A stretch of 49,384 bases of DNA from Barnesiella sp. GTDB taxonomy: Bacteria > Bacteroidota > Bacteroidia > Bacteroidales > Muribaculaceae. The stretch is from assembly GCA_014801075.1 (NCBI GenBank), contig JAAVEW010000010.1, forward strand, positions 10,542 to 59,925, given 5' to 3'. The notes beneath the pieces were generated by a model. That model was given only the letters and a program-made list of their open reading frames with translations, was not told where the DNA came from and did no database searches. This document shows positions 36,201 through 44,053 of the stretch, in pieces (position 1 is the stretch's first letter; each line of letters starts with the position of its first letter). The translations under genes and the position numbers were made by a program.

Positions 36201-36463
36201 GACGCTTCTCCAACCGCTGGATCGAAGATGCAAGCTACCTGAAATGGAAATCGCTGTCGCTCGACTACCGTATTCCCATCTCATCACCCTACATCCAGGG
36301 TGTTACCCTCTCGTTTGCAGTCAACAACCTCTGCACCTGGACCAAATACCTCGGTGCCGACCCCGAGTTCGCTTTCGGCAACTCACCCCTCTTCCTTGGT
36401 GTTGACGCAGGCATGGTGCCCCAGGCACGCGAGTTCAACTTCGGCGTGAAAGTCAACCTCTAA
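33278..36463 (+). CDS. SusC/RagA-type TonB-dependent outer-membrane transporter 2
   Basis: The 1061-aa TonB-dependent transporter has an N-terminal extension with a signal sequence (cleavage near residue 33, AVAQ) and a carboxypeptidase-regulatory-like domain (about 48-125, GVILDSSTGLPLPGARV). A divergent plug follows, in which the signature reads IYVMKNGTAIYGAKGGNG; the barrel ends VKVNL. It is clearly different from SusC1 in the plug and so probably handles a different ligand or accessory set. It starts 9 nt after the FAS1 gene and 47 nt before its SusD partner. Confidence 0.94.
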   Translation: MKHSYKSSKKMLRPVICASVVAAMGLATPAVAQTADVAKSAQEIVEGNTLTGVILDSSTGLPLPGARVSVVGNAKATAMTDDNGKFNLNLPANAVNLNVEAPGFSTIIVPVRDRKDMTIRLGSPMEGDIYKNALTADAHNDRTEFAIGQTVSDNSVADLQGDLYAISRSGMPGAGHAVYIEGLHSINSSSQPLYVVDGVIWSVSDDNSSIMDGHFDNPLALISPDDIENIYVMKNGTAIYGAKGGNGVVIIETKRAKGEATEIEAYARMGWRHAAKSIPMMNADQYRTYASDIIKDKYDNQTVIDRLGFLNDDPTSSQYFDTHNNTNWLDLVSRDGLMMNYGVNVRGGDDRALYMFSLGYTQNEGTIKETSFDRINVRFNSDINLWRGSSLRFDVAYAQDTYKLRDDGMNAYSSPYYISMIKSPLYHPNILALDGSLTSKYADKDELDVTNPMEILDMGVGESRNYRFNLNAAPRYRFNDVLTVEGLVAYTFNKIKENSFVPDYGVDERDFVNSNGEIYATSRNVVKSLMTRHTTFIADLHFFYNPLRSIEHKLGFTGGFRFQNDTYVNSVGEGHNTPSDFINDLGNTSSSLHFTSGHDLTWRNLAWYLSGEYAFMQRYILNFDGVMESNSRFGNNAPGAAHIGGVSWGLFPSVTAAWLMTSENWMNNVNFLDLLKIRASFDMAGNDKIPFYANRTYFASEALNNNGFGQVIANIGNDRLKWETTRTWRFGFDASLFANRWTMDFDFYTSKTSDLLIQKRAKDEVGLEYYWSNGGDLSNKGINFSTTVRAINLRDWKLDIGATIGHYKNKITSLPEGQILTDICGGQVLTAVGNPVGVFYGYKADGVYSTVAEAQAANLAIRNNDGSLTRFEAGDMRFNDLNRDGIISEADRQVIGDPNPDIYGNFNFRLSWKNFTLGTVFTYSVGNDAYNALRAQLEAGNDIFNQSTAMLNRWVANGQVTDVPRAVYEDPMGNGRFSNRWIEDASYLKWKSLSLDYRIPISSPYIQGVTLSFAVNNLCTWTKYLGADPEFAFGNSPLFLGVDAGMVPQAREFNFGVKVNL

Positions 36464-36510
36464 TACGCCTACACACACACAATCTGATAAACCAAGCATT
36501 CAACTACAAC

Positions 36511-38205
36511 ATGAAAACGTTCAAATATATCGCAATGATGGCACTGTCGGTGATGCTCGCCGGTTCAGTCACCTCGTGTGAGGACATGCTCGATACGAAG
36601 TCTGACGACTACGTGTTTGACAAAGACCTCAATCTCGACAATGCCAACGACTCGCTCTTCTCCGTGATGGGTATTCTCTCACAGCAGCAGCGTCTCGCCG
36701 AGCGCTACGTGCTCCTCGGCGAGGTGCGCGGCGACCTCGTGCAGGTGCCCGCCACCGCCGACTACTCGCTGCAGGAGATAGCGCAGTTCAACGTCTCGGC
36801 CGACAACAAATACCTCTCACGCGCCGACTACTACAACGTAATCAACAACTGTAACTACGCCATCGCCCGCATGGACACCTCGGTGACCATCCACAACAAC
36901 AAGGTCATGATGGCCGACTACGTGGGCATCCGCTCGGTGCGCGCCTGGACTCAGCTCCAGGTAGCGCTCAATTTCGGCGAGCTCACCTGGTACACCGACC
37001 CCATCACCAACGTCGATGATGTCGACAAGGATTACCCCGTGCTCCCCTTCGACGCAGCCCTCGACCGCATCCTGCAGGACATCGAGCCCTACATCGGCAT
37101 GGACGTGCCCAACTTCGGCAACGTAGGCGACTACAACTCTACCCAGGCTTTCGTGCGCCCCACGCTCATAGCAGCCGACATCCATCTCTATAAGAACAAC
37201 TACGAGATGGCCGCGCAGCTCTACTACGACTACATTGACTACTACAACCTCTACATCACCACAGGCTATGCCAACCGCTGGAGCAGCAATACCCGTACCG
37301 GTATCACCGCCGGCAACTTCCAAGCCTACAAAAACGAGGTTATCTCGCGCATCCCCTTCTCGAGCGATGTCAAGGACTATCGTCCCAACCTCATCAACAT
37401 GACCTACTCGCTCGTGCCCCAGATGGTGCCCGCGCCCCACTTCATGAAGCAGTTGGAGGAAGCCTCCCACTACTACGCCGACGGTGAGAACTCAATCCTC
37501 ATCACCGGTACCTTTGAAGGTGACCTCCGCGGCATGGCCATCCTGGCCGACAACCGCGGCGACTTCGCCAGTGCTTACGGTTACACCCACGTGACCGACA
37601 AGCAGCAGGACATCCTTATCACCAAGTATTACAACAACGGTGAGGACGCAGGCGTCAGCAACCCCGACAACGAGATGTTCGACTGGCGCACAGTGCGCCA
37701 CTTGCGCTCGGTACCCGTCTACCGTCAGCCGTCGCTCTATCTGCGCTATGCCGAGGCCGTCAACCGTGCCGGCAAGCCCTCTATCGCCTTCGCTGTGATT
37801 ACCAACGGTCTCAAGCAGAAAGTGATGGACGACTCCACTATCGTCAACAAGTGGGAACGCAACGGCGAGCCCTACATCAACTTCGACAACTCCAAGTATG
37901 AGAACAACCAGGGCACCGCAATGCGTGGCCGCGGCTTCGGTATCCGTCTCAGCAAGAGCGGTTATCTCATTCCCGAACTCGCTACGCTCAACGACTCTAT
38001 CGAGTGGGTTGAAAACGAAATCCTCTACGAGATGGCAGCCGAAACCTGCTTCGAGGGCAACCGTTTCTTCGATCTCCTGCGTGTGTCACACCACCGTGCC
38101 GACCACCCCGCGCTCTTCGTAGAGAAAGTGTCACAGCGCTTCGACAACCCCGCAGCAGCTGCCGCACGCCTCTCCAACCCCGACAACTGGTGGATTAAAA
38201 AGTAA
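36511..38205 (+). CDS. RagB/SusD-family nutrient-binding lipoprotein 2
   Basis: The 564-aa SusD-family lipoprotein has lipobox SVTSC (C23) followed by EDMLD. Helical repeats in the N half include ADYYNVINNCNYAI. The C-terminal family block is AAETCFEGNRFFDLLR. It pairs with SusC2 and is the last gene of the operon; a 17-bp GNRA hairpin lies 24 nt beyond the stop. It has little resemblance to the other SusD in the operon outside the family motifs. Confidence 0.92.
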   Translation: MKTFKYIAMMALSVMLAGSVTSCEDMLDTKSDDYVFDKDLNLDNANDSLFSVMGILSQQQRLAERYVLLGEVRGDLVQVPATADYSLQEIAQFNVSADNKYLSRADYYNVINNCNYAIARMDTSVTIHNNKVMMADYVGIRSVRAWTQLQVALNFGELTWYTDPITNVDDVDKDYPVLPFDAALDRILQDIEPYIGMDVPNFGNVGDYNSTQAFVRPTLIAADIHLYKNNYEMAAQLYYDYIDYYNLYITTGYANRWSSNTRTGITAGNFQAYKNEVISRIPFSSDVKDYRPNLINMTYSLVPQMVPAPHFMKQLEEASHYYADGENSILITGTFEGDLRGMAILADNRGDFASAYGYTHVTDKQQDILITKYYNNGEDAGVSNPDNEMFDWRTVRHLRSVPVYRQPSLYLRYAEAVNRAGKPSIAFAVITNGLKQKVMDDSTIVNKWERNGEPYINFDNSKYENNQGTAMRGRGFGIRLSKSGYLIPELATLNDSIEWVENEILYEMAAETCFEGNRFFDLLRVSHHRADHPALFVEKVSQRFDNPAAAAARLSNPDNWWIKK

Positions 38206-38229
38206 AATAGTTTAAGTGATTAATATGCC

Positions 38230-38267
38230 GGCGGGCGCGAGGAAACGAAAGTTTCCCCGCGCCCGCC
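38230..38267 (+). terminator. very strong hairpin ending the FAS1/SusCD operon
   Basis: Seventeen-base arms at 38230-38246 and 38251-38267 (GGCGGGCGCG... pairing with ...CGCGCCCGCC) close on a GAAA tetraloop with one A-C mismatch. No U-run follows, so it may be a 3' stabiliser as well as a terminator. Confidence 0.7.
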
Positions 38268-38286
38268 CCGTGTCGGGGGGAGGGCC

Positions 38287-38311
38287 GTGGTGGGGCCGTC
38301 CTCGGCCGCAC
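38287..38311 (-). repeat. repeat A copy 2
   Basis: It is a full 25-bp A unit in reverse orientation (GTGGTGGGGCCG...CGGCCGCAC). It is followed by GGCATGGCGCGGCGGAGA, which also occurs at about 41.04 kb, and by a B fragment. Confidence 0.9.
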
Positions 38312-38336
38312 GACTCACCACTCGGCATGGCGCGGC

Positions 38337-38351
38337 GGAGACCCCCGCCAC
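38337..38351 (-). repeat. repeat B fragment
   Basis: GGAGACCCCCGCCAC is the reverse of the first 15 bp of family B. The other half is missing. Confidence 0.7.
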
Positions 38352-38362
38352 ATTGCCCCCCC

Positions 38363-38427
38363 CTTAACAACTCTACTAACCTAAGATAGCTTCACTTACT
38401 ATGTGCGGCCGAGGACGGCCCCACCAC
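38363..38427 (+). repeat. 48-bp leader unit plus repeat A copy 3
   Basis: An AACAA-CTCTACTAACC-type unit with AGATAGCTTC runs directly into a complete A repeat (38403-38427). The same unit occurs twice at 44054-44150. Beyond it, 38428-38691 is AT-rich leader sequence for the next gene, without a clear consensus promoter. Confidence 0.8.
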
Positions 38428-38691
38428 GTCGTCCCCACCACGTCCCTCCCCGCCTTCACCCTCGAATATTGCCCCGAATTGCTCATTTTGCAGGATTCCT
38501 TCTATATTCTGACGCAAATATTGTTAAATTTCGGCTTAAAAAATATGAATTTTGCCTATGAACGGAGAGCCAAATAATCCCGTGCCTCAAAACCGGACGG
38601 TATCGAGAGGTTACTCCGACGGCTATCCTTAAATCAAGCAAACGAACCTAAACAGTTAACCTTAATTAATAACCCAAAACTAATCATCACA

Positions 38692-40893
38692 ATGAAAAAG
38701 TTTTACTCCGCAGCAATGCTGACAGCTGTCGCAATGACAAGCTTCTCGGCTTCGGCTGACAAACCCGATTGGGATCACCAGGGAAGCTGGCAGATATTCG
38801 AACAAGCCAACCAGTTCCGCAGAGCCCAGCAGACTCGTCCTATCGTCGCTGACTTCAACAACGACAACCGCTTTGACATCTACTACGGATGCGGTGGCGA
38901 ATATTTCGATGAATTTACAAAACCCGGATTGTGGGCTTGGCCTTTCCTCTCGTTGATGTACATCGACAACGGCGACGGTACCTACAAGTGCCTCTGGAAC
39001 GGCCCCGAGTATGTTGAGACCCGTCAGGAACAGAAGAAGGACGGCGACGGCAATCCCATGTTCGACGAAAATGATAATCCCATCATGGAGGATAAGGACT
39101 ACTACAAGCAGTCATTCCCCGAAAACGGTATCATCCCCGGCATGCGTCAGAACTACGCAGTGTTTGACTACGACAACGACGGCCTTATGGATATGTACAT
39201 CGTAATGGTTGTTGACTCGAATGACTACGCTGCCTCTTATCGTGATCAGCTCTACTTCGAGCAGGTAGGTGACAGAAACTGCTACATCACCTGTCAGCTC
39301 TACCACAACAACGGTAACGGCACATTCTCCCTCGTCAGCGACCACGGCCTGCCTATCGTGCGTCCCGACTCAAACGCAGAGGAAGCTGACCGTCTTTACA
39401 ACAACACTTTCGCAGTAGGTGACTACGACCGCGACGGCTACGTTGATATCGCAATCTGCGGTAAGCGTACCAACCGCACTTCGGGTGAGCCCTACCGTAT
39501 AGCTCAGCTCTACCGCAACCTCAACGGTACCGGTAAGTTCGAGATGATGAAGATTGCCGAGACCAAGGGCGGTTCTTACGCCGAAGCTCAGCTCGATGAA
39601 CCCGAATTTGAACTCCCCGGCCAGTTCCTCCCCATCGGCGGTAACGTTAAGTTCGCCGACCTTAACAACGACGGATGGCTCGACCTCCTCTTCACCGGTT
39701 ACGCTCCCGGTTCCGCAATCCATGACCCCAACCACCCCTCAAACGTGAACAACGTGAGCCGTATCTACCTCAACAAGGAAGATGGCGAAGGTGGTCGCAA
39801 ATTTGTTGACGTGACCGATGCAACTCAATTCCTCGCCGGCCGTTCGGGTGGTATCGACCTTTCGCCCAACCCCGACACCGGTTACCTTGACCTCTACTCA
39901 GGCGGTTATTTCGACGGCAACGGCTGGATTTTCCGCGTGTTCAACAACTGGGCTGATGATGGCGAGAGCGGTGTCTACGGTGAAGGTATCGACCTTACCT
40001 TTGAGGGTAAAGAAAACCTCGACTGGGTTGAGGACTACCGTCCCATTGTCCGCGACTTCAACGCCGACGGTTATGCCGACATCTATTTCGATGGCCGCGA
40101 AAACAACAATACCTGGTATGGTAACGCAGCAGGTACATTCGAGAAAGAGTGTGACTACCTCCGCATCCGCGACTTCGGTAACGGTTCAGGCGCTTGCGCT
40201 GCCGACCTCAATGGCACCGGCCGCGCCGACCTCTTCATCACCGGCTGGTGTTGGGCCGAAGGTACCGAGTACCAGTACATCCGCAACGTCGACGGCGGTG
40301 GTGGCCACGGTCCCCTCGCAGTTATGTACGAGAACCAGCACGAAAACGAGCCCGAAGATGTTGAAGCTCCCACCGAAGTTCACGCTGTAATCGAGGATGG
40401 TATGCTCAACGTTACCTGGGTTGACAACGGTGACCTCACTTGCGCTTACAACGTGTATATCGAAACTCCCGACCGCGGTAAAGTGTGCCTCGTGCCCGCT
40501 GACCCCGTTACCGGCTTCGTTCGCAACACCACCGACCGCCACGTAGCAGTTCGCCCCGAAGTTCAGTCTTACTCTATCCCCGCTACTGCCGAGAAAGGTT
40601 ACAAGGTAGGTGTTCAGGCTATCAGCCTCTTCACCGAGAAGTATTCTCCCTTCACCTGGTCAGTTGAGGACCTCTCTTCAGTAGGCTCAATCGTTGCTGA
40701 CAACACCAACGTTGAAGTAAGCGTAAACGGTGACGTAGTCGTAGTAAACGCTGATGCTAACGCTGACGTTCAGATTATCGACATGCTCGGCCGCACTGTA
40801 GCAACAGGTGCTACCAACGCCGCTATCAACGTAGCAGCCAAGGGTGTGCTGATTGCCAACGTAAACGGCAAAGCCGTGAAGTTCGTGAAATAA
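38692..40893 (+). CDS. secreted FG-GAP/VCBS repeat protein with T9SS-like sorting domain
   Basis: The 733-aa protein has a signal peptide (1-22) and six calcium-type D-x-N/D-x-D/N-G repeats at about 54, 159, 244, 323, 455 and 505 (for example DYDNDGLMD and DLNNDGWLD). These predict a beta-propeller of integrin-like FG-GAP repeats. A fibronectin-III-like domain spans about 557-655. The tail (about 664-733, VQIIDMLGRTVATG...GVLIANVNGKAVKFVK) is a type A sorting-like domain. Probably an exported surface or adhesive protein. It follows the FAS1/SusCD operon but is separated from it by a terminator and a 486-bp gap. Confidence 0.85.
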   Translation: MKKFYSAAMLTAVAMTSFSASADKPDWDHQGSWQIFEQANQFRRAQQTRPIVADFNNDNRFDIYYGCGGEYFDEFTKPGLWAWPFLSLMYIDNGDGTYKCLWNGPEYVETRQEQKKDGDGNPMFDENDNPIMEDKDYYKQSFPENGIIPGMRQNYAVFDYDNDGLMDMYIVMVVDSNDYAASYRDQLYFEQVGDRNCYITCQLYHNNGNGTFSLVSDHGLPIVRPDSNAEEADRLYNNTFAVGDYDRDGYVDIAICGKRTNRTSGEPYRIAQLYRNLNGTGKFEMMKIAETKGGSYAEAQLDEPEFELPGQFLPIGGNVKFADLNNDGWLDLLFTGYAPGSAIHDPNHPSNVNNVSRIYLNKEDGEGGRKFVDVTDATQFLAGRSGGIDLSPNPDTGYLDLYSGGYFDGNGWIFRVFNNWADDGESGVYGEGIDLTFEGKENLDWVEDYRPIVRDFNADGYADIYFDGRENNNTWYGNAAGTFEKECDYLRIRDFGNGSGACAADLNGTGRADLFITGWCWAEGTEYQYIRNVDGGGGHGPLAVMYENQHENEPEDVEAPTEVHAVIEDGMLNVTWVDNGDLTCAYNVYIETPDRGKVCLVPADPVTGFVRNTTDRHVAVRPEVQSYSIPATAEKGYKVGVQAISLFTEKYSPFTWSVEDLSSVGSIVADNTNVEVSVNGDVVVVNADANADVQIIDMLGRTVATGATNAAINVAAKGVLIANVNGKAVKFVK

Positions 40894-40947
40894 TAATCAC
40901 GCCACCGACGAGAGTATCACAACGATACTCCGCAACATAGCTAAGAA

Positions 40948-40983
40948 AGAAAGGTCGACGGCCCGAAAGCCGCCGACCTTTCT
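40948..40983 (+). terminator. terminator hairpin after the FG-GAP gene
   Basis: AGAAAGGTCG-A-CGGC pairs with GCCG-C-CGACCTTTCT around CCGAAA. Only a short T-run (GTTT) follows. Confidence 0.75.
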
Positions 40984-41003
40984 CCGTTTAATGGGGTATC
41001 ATC

Positions 41004-41028
41004 GTGGTGGGGCCGTCCTCGGCCGCAC
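41004..41028 (-). repeat. repeat A copy 4
   Basis: It is a full 25-bp reverse A unit. Together with GGCATGGCGCGGCGGAGA and the B pair that follow, it repeats the composite order seen at 38.3 kb. Confidence 0.9.
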
Positions 41029-41061
41029 ACCCCCACTTGGCATGGCGCGGCGGAGAGCAGT

Positions 41062-41152
41062 GTGGCGGGGGTCTCCTGACCCGCGCTCTATCGGGGTAGG
41101 AATACAGTCAGCCCGGCTACGTGGGGAGCGCGGGTCAGGAGACCCCCGCCAC
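41062..41152. repeat. head-to-head pair of B repeats
   Basis: A full 27-bp B unit at 41062-41088 is matched by its exact inverse at 41126-41152, with a 37-bp spacer. The RNA would form a 27-bp GC-rich stem. It lies in the 358-bp gap between the FG-GAP gene terminator and rnpA. Confidence 0.95.
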
Positions 41153-41251
41153 GTCCCCGCCACACTCCGCCTCGTTACAAAATCGTGAATTTGTTGTTAA
41201 AATAAAAAGACTGATTACATTAATACAATATAGAATTTCTAACTTCGCCGT

Positions 41252-41674
41252 ATGAAAAAATTTGAACTGGGCAAACGACATAAATTGTGCGGAGCAGTGG
41301 CGGTGGACCGCCTCTTCACCGACCGCGAGTCGCGCAGCGCATTGTGCTACCCCCTGCGGGGCGTGTGGCGCGAGGCAACGGTGCGCCGCGAGGGTGACGC
41401 GCGTTTTCAGTTTGTGGTCACCGTGCCGAAGAAACGGTTGCGCCATGCCGTTGACCGCGTGGCCGCTCGCCGTCGCATCCGCGAAGCCTACCGCCTCAAC
41501 CACGGCGGCATCGAGGAGTGTCGTCACGACGATGGCGGAGCGCCCGTCGACATGGCCTTCATCTACGTGGCCAACAGCGTGCTCCCGTCGACCGCAATCC
41601 ACGCCGCCATGAAGCGATTGCTCGGTAAGATACATGATATTGACAATAACTCACGTAGCGATAAAGAAGCATGA
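41252..41674 (+). CDS. rnpA: ribonuclease P protein component
   Basis: RnpA is the small basic protein that helps RNase P RNA bind and cut pre-tRNA 5' leaders. The 140-aa protein has [30 protein letters not shown] as its core over about residues 47-76, given here in full only up to the family-defining RREAYRLN-like end. The usual RNR box is degenerate (RVAARRR), as in other Bacteroidales as far as I recall. The stop overlaps the yidD start by 4 bp, in the conserved rnpA-yidD-tatD order. Confidence 0.92.
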   Translation: MKKFELGKRHKLCGAVAVDRLFTDRESRSALCYPLRGVWREATVRREGDARFQFVVTVPKKRLRHAVDRVAARRRIREAYRLNHGGIEECRHDDGGAPVDMAFIYVANSVLPSTAIHAAMKRLLGKIHDIDNNSRSDKEA

Positions 41675-41910
41675 ACCTCGCAGCTCACATAAGCCGAGGT
41701 GTCAGCAACCTGCTGTCGCTGCCCATACACCTCTACCGCTATTGCATATCGCCGATGCTGCCGCAGAGCTGCCGGTTCACCCCGACATGCTCGCAGTATG
41801 CCCTCGAAGCGCTGCGCAGGCATGGCCCCGTCAAAGGGCTGTGGCTCACCGTGAAGCGCATTGCGCGATGCAATCCCTGGGGTGGATGCGGATATGACCC
41901 CGTACCTTAG
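41671..41910 (+). CDS. yidD: YidD membrane-protein insertion efficiency factor
   Basis: YidD is a small membrane-associated protein that supports YidC-dependent insertion. The 79-aa protein has the full family signature: a basic amphipathic N-terminus, then [19 protein letters not shown] and CSQYALEA, ending [12 protein letters not shown] with the conserved cysteines. It overlaps rnpA by 4 bp and is probably co-translated. Confidence 0.95.
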   Translation: MNLAAHISRGVSNLLSLPIHLYRYCISPMLPQSCRFTPTCSQYALEALRRHGPVKGLWLTVKRIARCNPWGGCGYDPVP

Positions 41911-41926
41911 AACAGGCCCTAAGACA

Positions 41927-42595
41927 ATGTTTTTCTTCAACAGCACCAAAGATGTTAACGCCCACTGCCACGACCGCAGCGCGAAACTCGTCACCCTCGA
42001 CCTCAGCGAGTACAATGATTGCAAACTCGAGCGCGAGGACCAGCAGTTCATGGTAGGACTGCACCCGTGGAACACCGTCGACGACGAGATGTACGACACC
42101 TTCGACATCCTCTCTACGGCCATAACCGACCCGCGCGTGGTGGGCATCGGTGAGGTAGGTATCGACCCGCTGCACGGCGCGTCGGTGGAGCGGCAGGAGC
42201 AGTTGCTGCGCTACCAGTTGCGCGTGGCCAACGAGGCCCGTCTGCCCGTCATGTTTCACATCGTGCGCCGCTACGACATTCTCATCAAGCTCTTCAAGGA
42301 GTTGAAACCCGTAGCTTCGTGGGCCGTCCACGGCTTCCGTTCGTCGCCCGAAGTGGCAAGTCAGCTTGCCGACCTCGGCATCTACATGTCGATAGGCCTT
42401 AAATTCAACCCCGAGACGCTCAAGGCCATCCCCCGCAACCTTATCCTTCTCGAGACCGACGAACTGCCCGACAGCGCCATCAGAGACGTTATCACCGCCG
42501 TAGCGCAGGTGAGAGGCAGGAGCCGCCGCGTAGTCTCCCGCGTAGCCCGCGAAAACCTCCGGCACTTCCTCAATTCCGGCCAGAAAAGCCTCTGA
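41927..42595 (+). CDS. TatD-family metal-dependent hydrolase
   Basis: The product is a TIM-barrel TatD-type deoxyribonuclease/hydrolase. The metal-binding H-x-H is AHCH near the N-terminus. GLHPWNT, GEVGID, FHIVR and LLETDELP supply further active-site segments. The start is uncertain. ATG 41927 gives 222 aa, places HxH near residue 12 and avoids overlap with yidD. In-frame ATGs at 41894 and 41861 would extend it into yidD without adding recognisable fold. It is third in the rnpA-yidD-tatD cluster. Confidence 0.85.
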   Translation: MFFFNSTKDVNAHCHDRSAKLVTLDLSEYNDCKLEREDQQFMVGLHPWNTVDDEMYDTFDILSTAITDPRVVGIGEVGIDPLHGASVERQEQLLRYQLRVANEARLPVMFHIVRRYDILIKLFKELKPVASWAVHGFRSSPEVASQLADLGIYMSIGLKFNPETLKAIPRNLILLETDELPDSAIRDVITAVAQVRGRSRRVVSRVARENLRHFLNSGQKSL

Positions 42596-42622
42596 ATCCC
42601 TCCTAAAAAATATATTAAAAGT

Positions 42623-43525
42623 ATGAAACTTAAATTTTTACCGTTCGCATTTGCCGCTCTGGCACTTGGCTTCACCGCGTGTAGCGATGACGATGATGAA
42701 CCCGATCTCAATCCCAACCCCAATCCCGGCGATGAAAATGTAGTTGTTGATCCTTCAACGGTATTCGCTGCCGGCATCCCCACTCAGGTAGGTGATGCTG
42801 TGATTACCACAAACGCCGATGGTCTTGTCACAAAAATCTCCGATGGTGACATGATTACAACTTTCGACTATGCTCCCGCCAAGTCACGCGCCGAGGTCTT
42901 CATCCCCGCCGCCTATGATATGACAATGAATGTGGAGTGGGGCAACGATGATGATGGCGTTGACTTCTATATCAAACTTAACAAACAGGGTTTCATCGAG
43001 TATGCCTACGAAGTTGACGAGGATTCCTATGATGGTGAGACCGCCGACGAATGGTGGTTCAAGTATGACCGCAACGGTCGCATGATAGAGATGAAGCGCA
43101 CCGAGGGCGACAACGAAATCACTACTATTACCTACAATGCCGATGGCGATATAATTGCCGTTAAGGTGAGCGATGATGACGCTCCTGATGGCAAAATGGA
43201 ATGTACTGTCACTTACACAAATGACAATAACCCCGTAGCGATAGCCAACAAAAGTGGTATAATGCTTTATGATGAGACATTATGCATCGATATGGATGAA
43301 ATGGCTCCTGCCTATTTCGCAGGTCTGCTCGGTAAGGGTACTGCACACCTTCCTCTCGGTGCAACCGAAACTGACGACGATGGCTATAAGGATATCTATA
43401 CCTACGAGTGGGTGCTGAACGCAAATCAGATGCCTACTATGCTCAAGACCTCCTACGAGTCATATTCTCCATGGTATGATCAGCCTTACTTCGGAGAGGA
43501 AGACCCCATTTCGATTAAGTGGTAA
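42623..43525 (+). CDS. surface lipoprotein, DUF4595-like
   Basis: The 300-aa lipoprotein has lipobox GFTAC (C20), followed by SDDDDEPD, a very good Bacteroides-type surface-export signal, and a Pro/Asn linker. The remainder is made of short beta-strand repeats (GLVTKISDGD, YDRNGRMIEMKR, YNADGDIIAVKV). These resemble DUF4595 proteins and, loosely, YD/RHS-like antiparallel strands. Function unknown. It lies 27 bp after tatD, but its different character suggests a separate role. Confidence 0.75.
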   Translation: MKLKFLPFAFAALALGFTACSDDDDEPDLNPNPNPGDENVVVDPSTVFAAGIPTQVGDAVITTNADGLVTKISDGDMITTFDYAPAKSRAEVFIPAAYDMTMNVEWGNDDDGVDFYIKLNKQGFIEYAYEVDEDSYDGETADEWWFKYDRNGRMIEMKRTEGDNEITTITYNADGDIIAVKVSDDDAPDGKMECTVTYTNDNNPVAIANKSGIMLYDETLCIDMDEMAPAYFAGLLGKGTAHLPLGATETDDDGYKDIYTYEWVLNANQMPTMLKTSYESYSPWYDQPYFGEEDPISIKW

Positions 43526-43556
43526 TACTGGTATCGATTAGTTAACCTTACAGAGT

Positions 43557-43606
43557 CCATAACTTTGCTGATTTTTGCCGCAAAGTTATGGGCTTCTCTT
43601 TTTTCT
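43557..43606 (+). terminator. terminator of the DUF4595-like gene
   Basis: CCATAACTTTGC (43557-43568) pairs with GCAAAGTTATGG (43580-43591) and is followed by CTTCTCTTTTTT. Confidence 0.85.
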
Positions 43607-43633
43607 CGAGCAATCGTGTTAGCGCAGTGGGGG

Positions 43634-43747
43634 ATTCCGGTTTTGCACTTGCCGGTGTAGAGCAGGCGCGGGAGGCATGACGCTTGGCAGAGGTGCCGCC
43701 CATTCCGGTTTTCCGGTTGCAGGTGTAGAGCAGGCGCGGGAGGCATG
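43634..43747 (+). repeat. two 46-bp direct repeats, 68-bp period
   Basis: Positions 43634-43679 and 43702-43747 match at 42 of 46 bases. The last 26 bases (GGTGTAGAGCAGGCGCGGGA then GGCATG) are identical. They lie in the 333-bp gap before tRNA-Gln, and no ORF is supported there. Confidence 0.9.
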
Positions 43748-43787
43748 GATGGTCAAACCCGAAGAAAGGCAAAAATAATTCAAAAAA

Positions 43788-43819
43788 TTTGCATATTTGC
43801 CAAAAGCTCCCTACCTTTG
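43788..43819 (+). promoter_or_regulatory. promoter of tRNA-Gln
   Basis: TTTG (43788-43791), a 20-nt spacer and TACCTTTG (43812-43819) match the full Bacteroidetes promoter consensus. The tRNA starts 39 nt after the box. Confidence 0.75.
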
Positions 43820-43858
43820 TGTCGCCTTAGACCCCAAGCGGGTTTGGGCAAACAGGAT

Positions 43859-43929
43859 TGTCTTATGGTGTAATGGTAGCACTGCAGTTTTTGGTTCTGC
43901 CTGTCTTGGTTCGAATCCAGGTAAGACAA
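43859..43929 (+). tRNA. tRNA-Gln (anticodon TTG)
   Basis: The 71-nt cloverleaf has acceptor arms TGTCTTA/TAAGACA and a D arm GTGT...GCAC. The anticodon loop is TTTTGGT with anticodon TTG, and the T arm is CTTGG-TTCGAAT-CCAGG. CCA is not encoded. Confidence 0.96.
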
Positions 43930-43950
43930 CTTCAAACAAAACAACCCAAA

Positions 43951-43989
43951 GAACTCCGCGAAGGCCCACCCCTCGCGGAGTTCTTTTTA
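43951..43989 (+). terminator. terminator after tRNA-Gln
   Basis: GAACTCCGCGA (43951-43961) pairs with TCGCGGAGTTC (43973-43983), then TTTTTAT. Confidence 0.9.
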
Positions 43990-44017
43990 TAGTCCCTCGT
44001 GGTGGGCCGAGGACGTC

Positions 44018-44042
44018 GTGGTGGGGCCGTCCCCGGCCGCAC
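44018..44042 (-). repeat. repeat A copy 5
   Basis: It is a reverse A unit with one change (GTCCCC for GTCCTC in the loop region). A shorter degenerate A-like stretch precedes it at about 43999-44014. Confidence 0.85.
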
Positions 44043-44053
44043 AACCTCCCGCC

